A DNA stretch of 64,000 nucleotides from Breviolum minutum Mf 1.05b.01 (GCA_000507305.1 DF239091.1:248274-312273); one strand, 5' to 3'. Positions 9,317-20,365 are shown, counted from the first letter of the stretch. The notes: generated by a model not told the origin, from the sequence alone. Made by a program: numbers and translations.

Positions 9317-9468
9317 ATGACTGGTCAACGTACTCCCCCCTAACGTACCCCCCCCCACGAAAAAAGGCCTTATTTATCTTATTTATAAGGGCTTATTATT
9401 GAGGGAAACCAACCAAGGCCTTTATTTCTGGTATAGGTACATTACGGGGGAGTATGTTGACTAGCTAT
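9317..9468 (+). repeat. MITE family G, copy 3
   Basis: ACTGGTCAACGTACTCCCCC...AAGGCCTTATTTAT...GGTACATTACGGGGGAGTATGTTGACTAGCTAT arranged as an inverted repeat. Confidence 0.8.
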
Positions 9469-9530
9469 AACCCACAGACATCCGGACCGGCGGGATTCGG
9501 GATTGACAATGTCACCACCATTTGAGCAGT

Positions 9531-9620
9531 CCCTAAGAATCCAGACCCCTCACTAGAGTAGGATTGATGGTCGAAAAATCCCATCCCTAGAATAGGATTG
9601 GATCGGGGAAATCCCTTTGT
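9531..9620 (+). repeat. Family H fragment
   Basis: TCCCTAAGAATCCAGACCCCTCA, then unrelated sequence with CCATCCCTAGAATAGGATTGG, a phrase that recurs near 46840. Confidence 0.4.
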
Positions 9621-9746
9621 CAGGACATACCAGCGGATCTTTAGGGAGCGAGCATCAAAACCATGGGTTGGTTGAGTTATAAATGGAGATGAAATACTAC
9701 CCATTTATTTAGGGATATTAATAATAAGCCATTATGTCACCATTTT

Positions 9747-9867
9747 CGTGGATTTGTTTCTTTTGGGTGTTTTTTTTTGCGGACGCTACCATGGTAGACC
9801 ACCATTCAACCACCATTTCCAAATGATTTTTTCAAGACTTATTCCAAGCATCTTAAGCCAATCTAAG
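9747..9867 (+). repeat. MITE family C, copy 4
   Basis: GTGGATTTGTTTC...GCGGACGCTACCATGG...AACCACCATTTCC...CCAATCTAAG. Confidence 0.75.
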
Positions 9868-9912
9868 CGTTTCGGAGTTAGCTTGGGGGTAGTTTCCCTG
9901 CTGCGGATCATC

Positions 9913-9978
9913 CCAGTAAGTAGTTGCTGTTGATGAAAGAGATCCTGCACCAGTTGATATGGTAAATATCCCATTATT
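9913..9978 (+). repeat. Family K fragment
   Basis: GCTGTTGATGAAAGAGATCC...CACCAGTTGATATGGTAAATATCCCATTATTTG; the right half is lost. Confidence 0.5.
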
Positions 9979-10019
9979 TGTTTTTAAATCCCGGAATCCC
10001 AGGTGGTGCGTAGTAAGCC

Positions 10020-10500
10020 TATTTACAGAAGCATTGGCAGGGCCATTTGAAAGGGACTAACCCTACGACGAAAGGGGACGAAAAGGATCACTGTTTGTTT
10101 GTTTTTTTCACGATTTACGATCATCCTGGGATGATCCGACCCAAGTAGTATCCTGACTAAGCCAGCTAGGCGGTTTACATCACGATCTAACTGTTGGGGA
10201 AAAAATGTGCATTTATTTTTCCTATAAGCTGGGCACCTAAGATCGTTATAAATGGTGTTATGGTTTCTTTGAAGACTTGACTGAATAGGTACCGATTTCA
10301 ATTATTTGTGAAATTGGTTTCCCCAGGTTTTCTCAGTGTTTGTCCATAATCATGTTGAAATGGTATTTTTTGCCCCTGCTCTCGTCTTCTTAGTGATGAA
10401 TGGTCATCTCATTTTGCTTGGTCAAGCGTTGTCAAAAATTCCAATCCCACCGGAAGCTCAAGGTGGACAAGTCTTTGTGCTTACCCTTCCTCCCATCGTC
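10020..10500. other. no gene recognised
   Basis: A minus-strand open frame (10023-10301) shows no recognisable motif, and no repeat was identified. Confidence 0.3.
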
Positions 10501-10505
10501 ATCCA

Positions 10506-10603
10506 CCCTCCCTGAAACAAACATAGCCCCTGAAAATAGGCCACCCCACAAGGAAACTAGCATTCCAACCATCCATTTTCAGGTGCTATGTTGGTTTCAG
10601 GGA
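10506..10603 (+). repeat. MITE family A, copy 3 (clean)
   Basis: CCCTCCCTGAAACAAACATAGCCCCTGAAAAT inverse-matches CCATTTTCAGGTGCTATGTTGG then TTTCAGGGA; one of the best preserved A copies. Confidence 0.9.
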
Positions 10604-10679
10604 TTTCAAATATTCTTTGCGTTATCAAAAAGGTCAATGGAGCTTTTTGGGTCCTGGTAAAAGGTGGTAGATCAATCAC

Positions 10680-10870
10680 TCAATTGGCAGTATAATATCA
10701 CTTACATAGCGGGTGTATATATCTACAAAATGCAGATATACCATATTCTTTGTAACAATAAATAGATATATAGATATTTATATATGATACATATTCTTCG
10801 TATATATAATAATACATATATAGAGACATATTTGCAATATTGACAATATTGCCTTCGTTTTTGTTGAATA
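10680..10870. other. AT-rich stretch
   Basis: Repeated ATATATAGATAT and TATATAATAATAC motifs and the doubled ATATTGACAATATTG; no coding signal. Confidence 0.6.
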
Positions 10871-10973
10871 ATGATCCCTACATCTTTTTCAAGGCCACCT
10901 GCTTTTCTACAAAAACATCTACCAAAAGGAGTTTCCCATGGGAAGAGCAGGGCAACCCACCAACTCTTCCAGC

Positions 10974-11119
10974 ATGGCTTGTCAACCTAACTCTCCAAGA
11001 AATAAGGCCTTATTGAGGCTGCTTATTAACCATGGATTTCCCTCAACATGGCCGGCTATTAAACCCGGCTATTTCTGAGGGAGGTACCGGCTTGGGGTGG
11101 GGGCAGGTTGACCAGCCAT
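10974..11119 (+). repeat. MITE family G, copy 4
   Basis: ATGGCTTGTCAACCTAACTC...GGCCGGCTATTAAACCCGG...GGTTGACCAGCCAT; both termini present. Confidence 0.8.
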
Positions 11120-11140
11120 GAGTCCCACAACCTTTCAGGG

Positions 11141-11878
11141 ATGGTTGACTCGTTGACGTTAGACTTGGAACTCCAGTTGGATTTGATTTTTTGTCGGGAA
11201 ATTCCCAAAAGCCCACATGCGCCGGGTTGGTATGGGGCCCATGTTTACCTACATGACCTACATGGCATGACGGACAAAATTTATCGCAAAAATGTAGGGT
11301 CCCAATCAGACGGAATCCATCTCCAAGCCTGGCAGCCTTGGATTTCCAGCCGTCATGTTGTCATGTTGTCAGACGGGTCCGGTTGCATGGCCCTGGATGT
11401 GCCAGGATGGGAGTTTGTACATCCAAGAGGGGTAAAACCGCTGCAAGTTTTTAGGTCAGAACCTGGTGCTTGGAGCCCGACATACATACACGAACACACA
11501 TGTAGCAGTGCAATGACGCACGTGTACCAATGGCATGAAATGCGCTACATGGCCTTGCGCACTTTGGGGAAAAACCCAACCATTGAATTCTGCAACTTCC
11601 AGCCACTTGAACTACATTTCCAGGCCAGAATTGAAAGATGTGTTTTGGTCCACCTTGAATCTTGCATCTCCAGGCTAGCCGCTAGCCCAGGACAAGGCTA
11701 TTATCTTAACCTGTCTCTCAACCACGACCGTGCAATGCAGGGCAAGGCAGATGTGCAGGATAGCTGGAGTGAACACTTGACCATCCTGCCTAAGAACCAG
11801 GATGCCAAACACTGCCCTCGGTCTCCTGGTAAGCCGCCCCAAGGCAACCGAAGAATTTGGAACTTCATATATTTGTGA
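11141..11878 (+). CDS. long open frame of unknown function
   Basis: From ATG 11141 the frame runs 245 codons to TGA 11876-11878 with no stop, long for this window. The translation is rich in His, Trp, Met and Cys and shows no motif I know; a direct repeat TCATGTTG lies at 11355-11370. It begins just inside the right side of MITE G4. It may be a chance frame, a relic, or a large exon. Confidence 0.25.
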   Translation: MVDSLTLDLELQLDLIFCREIPKSPHAPGWYGAHVYLHDLHGMTDKIYRKNVGSQSDGIHLQAWQPWISSRHVVMLSDGSGCMALDVPGWEFVHPRGVKPLQVFRSEPGAWSPTYIHEHTCSSAMTHVYQWHEMRYMALRTLGKNPTIEFCNFQPLELHFQARIERCVLVHLESCISRLAASPGQGYYLNLSLNHDRAMQGKADVQDSWSEHLTILPKNQDAKHCPRSPGKPPQGNRRIWNFIYL

Positions 11879-12176
11879 CCGTGTCTAGCAGCCTGCAGGA
11901 TTGGCAGAGGGCCTTATGACTACAGTATCTCTCACGAGCCACTTCCCATCCCATCCAAGAAATCAACATAAGATCTGCCAAGAAACATCACGACAAACCG
12001 AGGCAGATGCTCCTGCATGGGAAAATGTGCCTTATGGCGCTCACTTTCAGGTGCCAAGAGATTTCTTGTTGTTTTACAGTTTTTTTCCTTCCAAAAAAAA
12101 CAGAAAATCCGAGAGATGAGAGGTGAAAGGATGGTTTAGGATCAGGGAATTTTCTCCAAAATGCCCTGATCATTGA

Positions 12177-12312
12177 CTTGAATTTGTTGTTTTAAGTGAT
12201 TTTGTATGGATTCTTTCTACAATGGGATTTAAATCACCATTCAAAAACCGCCATTTTGGAGTATATGTTTTTGGAACTTTTTCCTTTTGCATCGAAGAGT
12301 CGCAAATCCGAG
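12177..12312 (+). repeat. MITE family C, copy 5
   Basis: CTTGAATTTGTTG...TATGGATTCTTTCTACAATGGG...CGCCATTTTGGAG...GCAAATCCGAG. Confidence 0.75.
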
Positions 12313-12558
12313 GATGAGAGGTGAAAATGGGAAGTTTGGAGGTGTTTCGCACTCTAGTGTACCCCATTGTACCCCTTCGAAATGGAAAAAGTTGGAGCAA
12401 TACACACATTTCTTGGGGGGAATTGTGCTTAGAAAGGGGTGTTTTTTGTGGTGGGTGTTTTGCGTAGTGTAGTGTTTCTTGTTTGTTTTTGAGTGATTGT
12501 TGTTGCTTGATTTTGTTTGATTCGGTTTATTTGTTGTTAGTTAAATTGTTGCTGCAGG

Positions 12559-12585
12559 AGTATGTTGATTTCCACCAAACCATTG
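12559..12585 (+). CDS. candidate exon
   Basis: A T/G-rich stretch (12430-12555) ends in GTTGCTGCAG|G; reads EYVDFHQTI before a possible GTCGTT donor. Short and uncertain. Confidence 0.27.
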
Positions 12586-12628
12586 TCGTTTCTTTTTGAT
12601 GTCATTTGTAGTATTTGTTGTGTTTCAG

Positions 12629-12663
12629 GTATATTGGTTGTCTGCATTTAGGCAACCTTCATG
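12629..12663 (+). CDS. candidate exon
   Basis: Acceptor TTGTGTTTCAG|G, donor GTTAGT; reads VYWLSAFRQPS plus two bases. Confidence 0.3.
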
Positions 12664-12802
12664 GTTAGTTCTTGTTGAATCAACTTGTGAACTTTTTCTG
12701 GGCAACTTGCGGATAAGTATTAGCGATTGCCTGTGACCACCTCAACCAACAAGATGATTATCTCCTGTCATGTTATGTCCTTGAATTCTGACATCAATTC
12801 AG

Positions 12803-12858
12803 GCGCAGGAAATCATTCAACATATGATCAAAAACACAAACACTGAACCAATTTCATG
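12803..12858 (+). CDS. candidate exon
   Basis: Acceptor ACATCAATTCAG|G; reads AQEIIQHMIKNTNTEPIS before a stop; the donor is unclear and the phase does not fit 12629-12663. Confidence 0.25.
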
Positions 12859-13117
12859 ACGTGTCTAAAGAAGAAGAGTCTTTGCAAAACATAGGGCTTC
12901 AATTCATTTCCCTCCAAACTACACCAGAGCGGGGCCCTCGACAATCAGAAGAACATAGGAAAATTCCAGCAAAAATCCTTCCAAAAAATGCCTCAAGTAT
13001 CATCAAATCAGGTCTTGAGTTGAAAATTTCCAATTAACTCATCCAGAAGAATATCACCCATTACCCAACGTTTGCCTTCAAAAAAAATCCACGAAAACTT
13101 GTAGATATATCTTCCAG

Positions 13118-13195
13118 GCCCGCAAGTGCCCAGATGAAGGTTGCATCTTGAGTTCTGGACACTCAGGAGTTTGTTCAGTTTGCTACCCTATAGAC
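13118..13195 (+). CDS. candidate exon with cysteine-rich motif
   Basis: Acceptor ATATCTTCCAG|G; reads ARKCPDEGCILSSGHSG then VCSVCYPIDI. The C-x4-C...C-x2-C spacing could be half of a zinc-binding domain. A family J fragment follows directly. Confidence 0.33.
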
Positions 13196-13275
13196 ATTTA
13201 TAAACACCTCCTGAGGTTCGGTATTTGGACCCCCAAAACATACCTAAAACACCTCCCGAGGTATTTGGATGTCTA
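13193..13275 (+). repeat. Family J fragment
   Basis: AAACACCTCCTGAGGTTCGG, TTTGGACCCCC, AACACCTCCCGAGGTATTTGG in inverted order. Confidence 0.5.
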
Positions 13276-13547
13276 GGCTTGTTACGAGGCGGTCTGTTGA
13301 AAAACCACCATGATGATAAGAGGGCTAAGACGTGCTAAGCCCACAAAACACATCGCGTCATGAAGAGGGGCCTTTGGATACTCGGTATATACACACATAC
13401 ATACCAAACCGTTACAAAAAACGTCTAAGACGAAAGAACTTTTATTGAATTAAAGGGTCGGTTGTTTAGTAAGGTGAGATTTACTGTAGGACGAGTTGTG
13501 GATTGTCAAAAACATTTCCTTGCAAGATTTACATGTAAGACGAATGA

Positions 13548-13680
13548 CTTGGATTTGTTCTTTTTAAGTAAGGCTTATTTTTTGTACGGCTTGTACCATG
13601 GGATTCCATCACCATGTTTCACCACCATTTGGGAGAATATGTTTGTTGTGTGTTCCAACCACCCAACAAGCAAATCTAAT
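13548..13680 (+). repeat. MITE family C, copy 6
   Basis: CTTGGATTTGTTC...TACGGCTTGTACCATGGG...CACCACCATTTGGGAGAAT...AACAAGCAAATCTAA. Confidence 0.85.
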
Positions 13681-13689
13681 CTGTAAGAC

Positions 13690-14480
13690 AAAGAAAACAT
13701 AAGAAAACCAATTACCTTGGAGTTTTGGAAGCCACATGGAAACTAAGACTTTCCGTCTTTTTTGCACCTGACCTGGGCACCGATAGGCACCTGGGTTTAT
13801 TTTCTGTTCCTCTGCAACTGGGGTTTTGAAAAATTCTATGGTGAAACCAGGCATTGCAGAAGTATCAAATCTTGTGCCCATCCTGTGCTCTATGCTTGCA
13901 TAAGGGCATTGGGTAGGTGATCTAAGTGAGTGGCCGTCCAGTGACAACCCTCCCTGCAGACATGTTGTTTGTGGTGACCTAAGTGAGTCAAAATGTGGCG
14001 CAGTGCCGGCCATGCAACATCCTTCCATTCTCCATGTCCACGGTTTTGGTCAATAAGTATCATGGTATCATGTTTTGGTAAAGACGGCCATTTGGGCCGT
14101 TGGATTCCATACAATGGCGAAGTTGAACGGGAGCTATATCCACCGAAACTAAAACAATGCAGTGTTGACAAAATGACTTGTTGATACAACGATGGATACA
14201 CTGTGTCAAGTTGGTCGGGCAACCGGACGCACCAAGGTCACTAAAGAGGAAAAACACTCTGCGTGATACCATCTTTCAGAGAATCATATTCGAACTTCAA
14301 TGGAGTTCACATGCTCAAAAGTAAACGACACTTCACTAAAGATGCCGCAACATTCTTTTGGTTCTTAGAAAAACCATCCAACCACACTGCTGATTTAGGA
14401 AAGCGTCATTTCTTGCGATGCAGTTGAAGATACTTGGGGTGAAGTTTTTTTTGGAGCATGTGAACACCTGCGCGTCGCAC
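13690..14480. other. no gene assigned
   Basis: Open frames exist on both strands (minus 13609-14028 partly translates MITE C6). A direct repeat TGACCTAAGTGAGT-like pair lies at about 13917 and 13975. Nothing firmer is seen. Confidence 0.3.
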
Positions 14481-14493
14481 TCCATACTTTGGT

Positions 14494-14709
14494 GTGGCCT
14501 GTGTTAGATGTGGGACAGCTTTAGATAGTAGTATGAATATTTGTTGTAAGCCAATTCGAACCAACAACGCAAAGGATAAAGATCTAGTTATGGCTCGAAA
14601 ACGGGTTAGGGGAGACACCTTAACTTTTACATGCGTTCATCCAGCAGCTTTTCGTCATTACAAGAAGAATGAACCACTACTGCCTTTGGCAGGAAAAATC
14701 GACAACTAA
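14494..14709 (+). CDS. short open frame, possible exon
   Basis: Reads CVRCGTALDSSMNICCKPIR then a basic region and a stop. The C-x2-C pairs are suggestive only, and no convincing splice sites were found. Confidence 0.22.
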   Translation: MACVRCGTALDSSMNICCKPIRTNNAKDKDLVMARKRVRGDTLTFTCVHPAAFRHYKKNEPLLPLAGKIDN

Positions 14710-14929
14710 AAGTTGTTGATTTGTGTTCTTTCTCGGACGGTTTTTCTTTGGCTTGTAAATCTCTTGGGCCTTTACCTCAAGAAACATTTGTTGCGCGATG
14801 GGAACGCTGCAAGATTCATCACATTTTCTTGCCAAGATGACTTTGCTTAGAGCACAGGGTGGGGCCATGGCTTCACCGAGTTTCACAATTGAAATCACAA
14901 AACCCTAGTTGAAGTGTTTTTAGTTGAGC

Positions 14930-15060
14930 AATCAAAAAACCCTGGCGGTTTATATAGGTATTTAGTGTGGATGATAGTAAACCTAGTAAACCATTATGAA
15001 GATCTTTATTAAACATCCAGGATTTCATGGAAAGTAAACGGTTTTTTTCGAGGGTCAGTT
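14930..15060 (+). repeat. Family I repeat, copy 2
   Basis: Diverged: AGTAAACCATTATGAAGATC, TTATTAAACATCCAGG, ATTTCATGGAAAGTAAACGG. Confidence 0.5.
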
Positions 15061-15257
15061 GGATTATCACTAATTAAATTGCAACAAGAAAACACCTTTA
15101 GAGGTAGATAAAAGCGCTATGCCAAACCACAGCAAGTCCTCTCTTTCTATTGCTAGCCTTAAGCAAAACACGCGAAAAAACAAACGCCCAATTTGGAGAA
15201 TTCGCTCTTGGATTGGGACCCAGTTTCCACTTCAAAAAATGTTAGGGTTGAGAATTG

Positions 15258-15343
<86 letters not shown>

Positions 15344-15363
15344 TGTTGTTGTTGTTGTTGTGG

Positions 15364-15401
<38 letters not shown>
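15258..15401. repeat. long TTG microsatellite
   Basis: About 47 TTG units with single interruptions at about 15341 (TTTTG) and 15361 (TGGTTG). It creates spurious poly-Leu, poly-Val or poly-Cys frames. Confidence 0.95.
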
Positions 15402-16370
15402 CCTTAGTGACCTGGTGTAATGCTTCTTACTACTGTTACAGATACTGGTGTTGTTCCAAATGTTGTTGTTTTAGTTTTTCTTCGTTTTCTTCTTGTACTA
15501 CTTTTACGACTATATACTACTATTTCTTCTTCTACTGCTTCCACTTCAACTTTCACAAGTCTGCCAACACCACCGGCACCAAAAAGACGTTGCTGAGATT
15601 TGCCGGCTCGCAATCAGAACTGGACTAACTACACCTTGTTGGGGAGTCCCAGATCTTTCAAGAATCTCATGGATGAGGGCCCCAAACAATAATGCATTAT
15701 GGTTTCTGAAATTACATTTTTTCTAGACATATTTATATATGTACATATTTTTAAGATAAATCAAATATCACAATATATATTGTTCGGTTGATTGCAGTTG
15801 CATATTCCCTGCGAATTTGGAGGTAGTAGTAACTCATGACTCATGATAGAAATCAACCAATTCGGTTGCCCAAATGATCACTGCTCAGTTTTTTGATTCA
15901 CCAAAAAAACACTGTTTAACCATCATATTTGTTGTTCATGAGAAACCTTGCTGGAATACCAGGATGCCATGGGATACCATATAAGATACCTGGTGCGTCT
16001 AAACCCCGGAGATATCACCTTCGACGGATGGATGACACGGTCCTATTTAGAGTAATCGAAGCATCTATCGCTCGTTTGTCCCCGAGGGATTTTTCTGGCA
16101 AGGAAAACATACGGGAAGGGCAGGTACACAAGGAAAAGAGGCCAAACACTCTTAAAAGAAGATGAAAGATGAAGAGGTATGAATGATCAGAAAACATCGT
16201 GGTGATGATAATGATATATGATAATAACGAGAGTTGATAATAATGATGGTAGGAATTTATGTTTGCATGTGCAGATATATGTAGATGAACCTATGATTCA
16301 TGCCTCAAAATTGTGAAGCTGAAGCCAATTGAGTTGCAGCAAATTCAAATGGATTGCAGTATCTGTTTTT
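15402..16370. other. no gene assigned
   Basis: TTC/TAC-rich transition to 15560, then unique sequence. The plus frame at 15929-16165 contains DDTVLFRVIEASIARLSPRD, which might be exonic but lacks clear splice sites. Confidence 0.25.
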
Positions 16371-16373
16371 TCT

Positions 16374-16478
16374 AACCTTTCCTCCCACAATCATGGAAGT
16401 GAAACATGGGTCCCTCCAATAGTAGTTACCTTTCAAATGCAGCTACTTTCCACTTCCATGATTGTGGGAGAAAGAGTA
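16374..16478 (+). repeat. MITE family Q, copy 1
   Basis: Arms TCTAACCTTTCCTCCCACAA then TCATGGAAGTG and CACTTCCATGATTGTGGGAG with GGGTCCCTCCAATA inside; second copy at 48611 in the opposite orientation. Confidence 0.8.
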
Positions 16479-16904
16479 AATCAAGTCAGTGTCTAGTAGT
16501 TTACTTCGGGATGGTGGAATGAAACAAGATGGTGAGTGGACGACCGAGATTCTCCATGTCTGTTTGAGCAATCGGAACAGACGATAAATTGGAAAGAGTT
16601 GGGGGTATTGATGTATGTCTCACACCCCCACAATCTTCAACATCACTAGTGCTGGGGTCGCGATAAACTCCCATTATTTACATATATTAAGGGGATGTCG
16701 TCATCACCCGAAGAAGGGGTTTATATACCCATCATAAGGATTCCCGTCATTGAAGGCTGGATGAGTGACCATCCTCATACCATCAGGATATTTTTTTTGG
16801 AATGTCGAAGTTCGGAAGGTATCCCACTTATGGATTTTTCTGGTTCTGGCAATAGGTGGTAGGGATTATATAACCCCCAAACGCAGGCTATCTAGTTGTT
16901 TCGG

Positions 16905-17030
16905 GAATTTGTTGGGGATGAAATACTACCAAAGTATATGGGGATTATAATAAACCATGATACGGATCCTTATTAATCAACCAGTATTTCATGGAAAATA
17001 AAGGACCCCGGGTTTTTTGTTCGTGGCTTA
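16905..17030 (+). repeat. Family I repeat, copy 3
   Basis: GATGAAATACTACC, GGGGATTATAATAAACCATG, ACGGATCCTTATTAATCAACC, CAGTATTTCATGGAAAATAA, TTCGTGGCTTA. Confidence 0.7.
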
Positions 17031-17172
17031 AGATGGGATACAACTTATTCAAAACTCAAAACTGGAGATTTTCCTCCGAAATAAAAAGTTTGTCAATTTT
17101 CCCAGTTTGGTTTTCCCTGGGCTAAGAGACCAACCGAGTCCTAACCTGATGCCTCACCTTATTTATAGCGTT

Positions 17173-17284
17173 ACACCCTGGAAAATTAACGGCCGGAACA
17201 CAAAGTCATGGAGGTTTGGTTCAGATGATTTTCCTTTTCAACTGGGTGATGTTTAGGTTCCATGTTAATTTTCGGGGTGGGTGT
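17173..17284 (+). repeat. MITE family A, copy 4
   Basis: ACACCCTGGAAAATTAACGG on the left, CCATGTTAATTTTCGGGGTG then GGTGT on the right. Confidence 0.8.
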
Positions 17285-17507
17285 ATCTGTGTATCTTCTT
17301 TCTACTGTTCGAGTTGGTTTGAGGTGCTTTTTTCTTACACTTTTCTGCTATGGTAATTGAACCCTAAATCGCGCTCTTGTTTGGGCTCACTGGACCCTCA
17401 CCTTGTAGCCGAGTGTCGCTTCCTTCCCAAGTTGATGGTAAACGACTAATTGAATCAAAAAGGCCGAAAGATAAACACTTGGGAATTTACCCTTGTTGAT
17501 TTATTAG

Positions 17508-17625
17508 TACCTGGAACGCCAAGTGNAAACGTAAGGGCTCGGACCCCAACATGCTGGAATATATCCCCTGTGACCGGTACCGTACCTATTTTTTCAGGTG
17601 CCAGCCGTGAGTTTTCGATGTTTTT
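17508..17625 (+). repeat. Family S left arm and family A right arm fragments
   Basis: TACCTGGAACGCCAAGTG matches the arm at 33908; TTTTTTCAGGTGCCAGCCGT then GAGTTTTCG matches family A right ends. The ambiguous base N is at 17526. The following 17640-17705 (DVNNNDAAEVECKVWCG) might be exonic. Confidence 0.4.
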
Positions 17626-18057
17626 GTTTTTTAAACCGGCTATTGGGGACGTCAACAACAACGACGCTGCCGAGGTGGAGTGCAAAGTTTGGTGTGGGAC
17701 CTTAGGTAGGAGATATCTGGAGGAGAGTGGGCCCCAAGTCGGCCCAGTTCGTCACCAGTTTTGTGGTCAGATTATAGCGACCTCAAAGGACCTCACCGCA
17801 AATTGGTGGTTTAGTAAGGAAACTCTCTTATTTCAGGAAAATCTAGGTTGATGGAAATATGAAATATTATACAATTTGGCCAGAGTTATAACTTGGCAAA
17901 TCTTTCCCCACGGATCCGTTTCTATGTCCTTTTGGTGCGGCTATGACCTGAGGATGGGATCCCCAAAAAAACTCTTCTAAAAAGGGAGAGGTCTGGATTT
18001 TTGAGGGTTGGCCGGTAGTCCCTTATATTGTTGCTAAGCCACTTTGAGTTTCTGGGT

Positions 18058-18225
18058 GGTGGATTATCTTTGTGATGTTTAAGGGAAGCCAATCAGTATA
18101 ATGGAGTCCCTGTGAGTCAAGGAAGCGACCATTAAAATGATAGCCTCCCCTGGAAGTGTTGATGAAGTAAATCCTTACTAAGATTAATGGTCTTTTCGGT
18201 TCAAGGCCATTAAATGAATGGCCTT
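18058..18225 (+). repeat. Family N repeat, copy 1
   Basis: GTGAGTCAAGGAAGCGACCA, GTTGATGAAGTAAATCC, TACTAAGATTAATGGTC and TTTTCGG; best matched by 50866-50990 and 53736-53835. Confidence 0.5.
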
Positions 18226-18246
18226 TGGAACTGCAGGGAATCGGTA

Positions 18247-18352
18247 TACACCCCCGAAATTTAATATGGAAGTTGAAAAGAAGTCCCTGGAAGAGGAGAT
18301 TCCTATTAAAAACCATCATTTTCAGGTTCCATGTTAAATTTCGGGGGAGTAA
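18247..18352 (+). repeat. MITE family A, copy 5
   Basis: TACACCCCCGAAATTTAATA then TGG / CCATGTTAAATTTCGGGGGA then GTA. Confidence 0.85.
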
Positions 18353-18809
18353 TGTCATGTCAGTGTTACAGTGTTCTCTTCGTTTTCACTTGAGGTGATG
18401 TCACCGGACAAGCTGTGGAAATCGACTCCGCTGACTGGATCGTGTTTGATTTGGTGCCTTGTGGGTTCAACAAAAAGGGGATGGATTATTTGGAGGATCA
18501 TCCCATTTGGCACGTTTGGGGGGTCCAAATACCTTCTCAGGAGGTATGACTGGATGTCTAGGCTTAATCTAGAGTGGATTTTTTTCACCCAGCCATGTCG
18601 ATGTTACCAGTGGACTCCCGGAATAAGCCACCCCGTGAACATTCTCTGCGAAATATTGGTGAACGAAGTAGTGAAGTGTTACAACAAATGAGTCTCTTGT
18701 ATACCTGGAAAACCAAGTGTACCATTTTATTAGGAAATTGTGGCTGCTTTGAGGGGTAAAGTTGATGAACATTAAGAGCAACTTGTTGTCCAGATAAATA
18801 ATATCATGT

Positions 18810-18877
18810 TCACCCCCTACCTGGGGAAATGATCCATTTTTGACTACTGCAGTATTTTTCAAATGGGTCAACCACTA
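18810..18877 (+). repeat. Family D fragment
   Basis: CACCCCCTACCTGGGGAAAT, GATCC, then TATTTTTCAAATGGGTCAAC; the first arm is lost. Confidence 0.55.
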
Positions 18878-18970
18878 ATTATAAGAATTTACGGCTTGTC
18901 GGAAATTCTTCCAATTTCAAATCAGTTGAACATGTCACAGCTTCTGCTTTTTCAGCATTGAGAACAAAAG

Positions 18971-19055
18971 CTAGGTGGTGGTTTCAAATATTTCTTATTT
19001 TGAAATGATTCAATTTGACGAGAATATTTTTCAAATGGGTTGAAACCACCAACGA
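18971..19055 (+). repeat. MITE family D, copy 2
   Basis: CTAGGTGGTGGTTTCAAATA...TTTCAAATGGGTTGAAACC then ACCAACGAG; internally shortened. Confidence 0.8.
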
Positions 19056-19212
19056 GAAAAAAAAATGTTTCCTATGGAGATGGCCATTAACCACAGAAAG
19101 CGTGGAGTGTTGTTTAAGCAAAAGATGCAAGGGACTTGGAACCTGGATCGATTTTTGTTCCTATTAACATTCTTCTCTCTATACTGGTGCTTGGAAGGGA
19201 GCTTAGTTTGCC

Positions 19213-19320
19213 ACACTCCGGTAAACTAACATGGCAATAGAACAGGGACCCTGAATGAAGATGTATTTCCTAGTGAACACAGGGATATTCCAGCTAGCTG
19301 TGTTAGTTTGCCTGAGGGTA
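19213..19320 (+). repeat. MITE family A, copy 6 (A2 subtype)
   Basis: CACTCCGGTAAACTAACATG then GCA...CCCTGAATGAAGATGTATTT then CC...GCTGTGTTAGTTTGCCTGAG. The same interior occurs at 52993. Confidence 0.75.
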
Positions 19321-19379
19321 TCTTGAAGGGAAGAAAACATCATTTTTTCTAAGGAGCTATCTTGAAGGGAAGACAACCC

Positions 19380-19500
19380 CTGGTTGTCTAGGGTATATAG
19401 GGGATTATACTACCCAGCTATGTGTGGATTATGATAAACCATTGTAAGGATCCCTGTTAAACAACCACTAGAATGGAAAGTAAGAGGGCTTTTTCGTTTC
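19380..19500 (+). repeat. Family I repeat, copy 4
   Basis: ACTACCCAGCTATG, GGATTATGATAAACC, AAGGATCCCTGTTAAACAAC, CACTAGAATGGAAAGTAAGAG. Confidence 0.7.
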
Positions 19501-19665
19501 TCAATTGAAGAAATCTTAAGGGTACAAAATACAGCATCCCTAGAGATCCAGTCATACCTCCTGAGGTGAACGGTGTTTGATCGGTATGTTTTTCTTTGGT
19601 TCAAGTATCCATTTTTTGGGTTCAGCGATGGAAAGCAAGGCCGAAAATGCCACGGCCTTTTTTTT

Positions 19666-19836
19666 GAGGATCATCCCAGTTAGTAGTGGTTAATAACCAT
19701 GGTGAGTATACAAGTCTCCTAAGGATTGGGTTGTGGGACCCCTTCCAAATGGCCGAACTTCAATGGCTTTTTTTCAATTTGGGGGGGACCCGATGCTAAC
19801 TGTCCTTACGATCGTCCTGTGATCCCATCCTCCAAA
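19666..19836 (+). repeat. MITE family E, copy 2
   Basis: GAGGATCATCCCAGTTAGTA...ACCCCTTCCAAATGGCC...GATGCTAACTGTCC...CATCCTCCAA. Its right end supplies the pyrimidine tract of the acceptor at 19843. Confidence 0.65.
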
Positions 19837-19843
19837 TTTTCAG

Positions 19844-19941
19844 GACTTCGTCGCCTTAAAGAATTTGACCATCAAAGGAAAGTTGTCCTTTGATGACAGT
19901 CCGGCAACCTGGAAAAAGGGATCCTTCCTGTTTTTTGCCAA
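19844..19941 (+). CDS. candidate exon, unknown host gene
   Basis: Acceptor CATCCTCCAAATTTTCAG|G and donor GTAGGG. It reads DFVALKNLTIKGKLSFDDSP then ATWKKGSFLFFA and ends with two bases (AA). It joins in phase to 20459-20512. The balanced composition makes this one of the better exon candidates. Confidence 0.5.
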
Positions 19942-20277
19942 GTAGGGGGGGAAAAAACGTGGGTTCATGGTGTTTCTTTTACTGAAGATTTTTTTCTGAA
20001 AAATGGTTACAACTTACCCCGGACCCCTAAAATTGGCTGAAACTAAATGGGTAACAACCGGGTTTTTTCCCTCCCTGAAACTGATTCGAGTCGATGAATT
20101 TCCGACTTTTGGGTTAAGGCCTACTATTTCAGGTACTAAGCTGTTGGGTTTAAGGAGGGTAAGACTCGTTGTTTAGGGGGATTTTGATTTACGAAAGGTT
20201 ACAACAGATATAACTAAGGCTAGATATTTTTTGATGCGGAAATAAAAACAGGATGTGAAAAGCTGTTCACTACTACA

Positions 20278-20365
20278 AGGTGGGGCCCCTACCAGTTATA
20301 AATGGGGTTACAAGTTATAACCTATCAATGACCCGAAATAGATGGGTAACTCGGGAAAATGGCAC
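20278..20365 (+). repeat. Family M repeat, copy 2
   Basis: AAGGTGGGGCCCCTACCAGT then TATAAATGGGGTTAC, GTTATAACC, GATGGGTAACTCGGG. Confidence 0.55.

Noticed and set aside
13609..14028. 139-aa minus-strand ORF
   Set aside because: Its end translates MITE C6, and the rest shows no recognised domain.
15119..15628. 169-aa plus-strand ORF rich in Leu and Cys
   Set aside because: It is the translation of the TTG microsatellite at 15258-15401 and its flanks.
19870..19895. Hairpin CATCAAAGGA/TCCTTTGATG as a regulatory element or terminator
   Set aside because: It falls inside an exon candidate, has no T tract, and may be chance.
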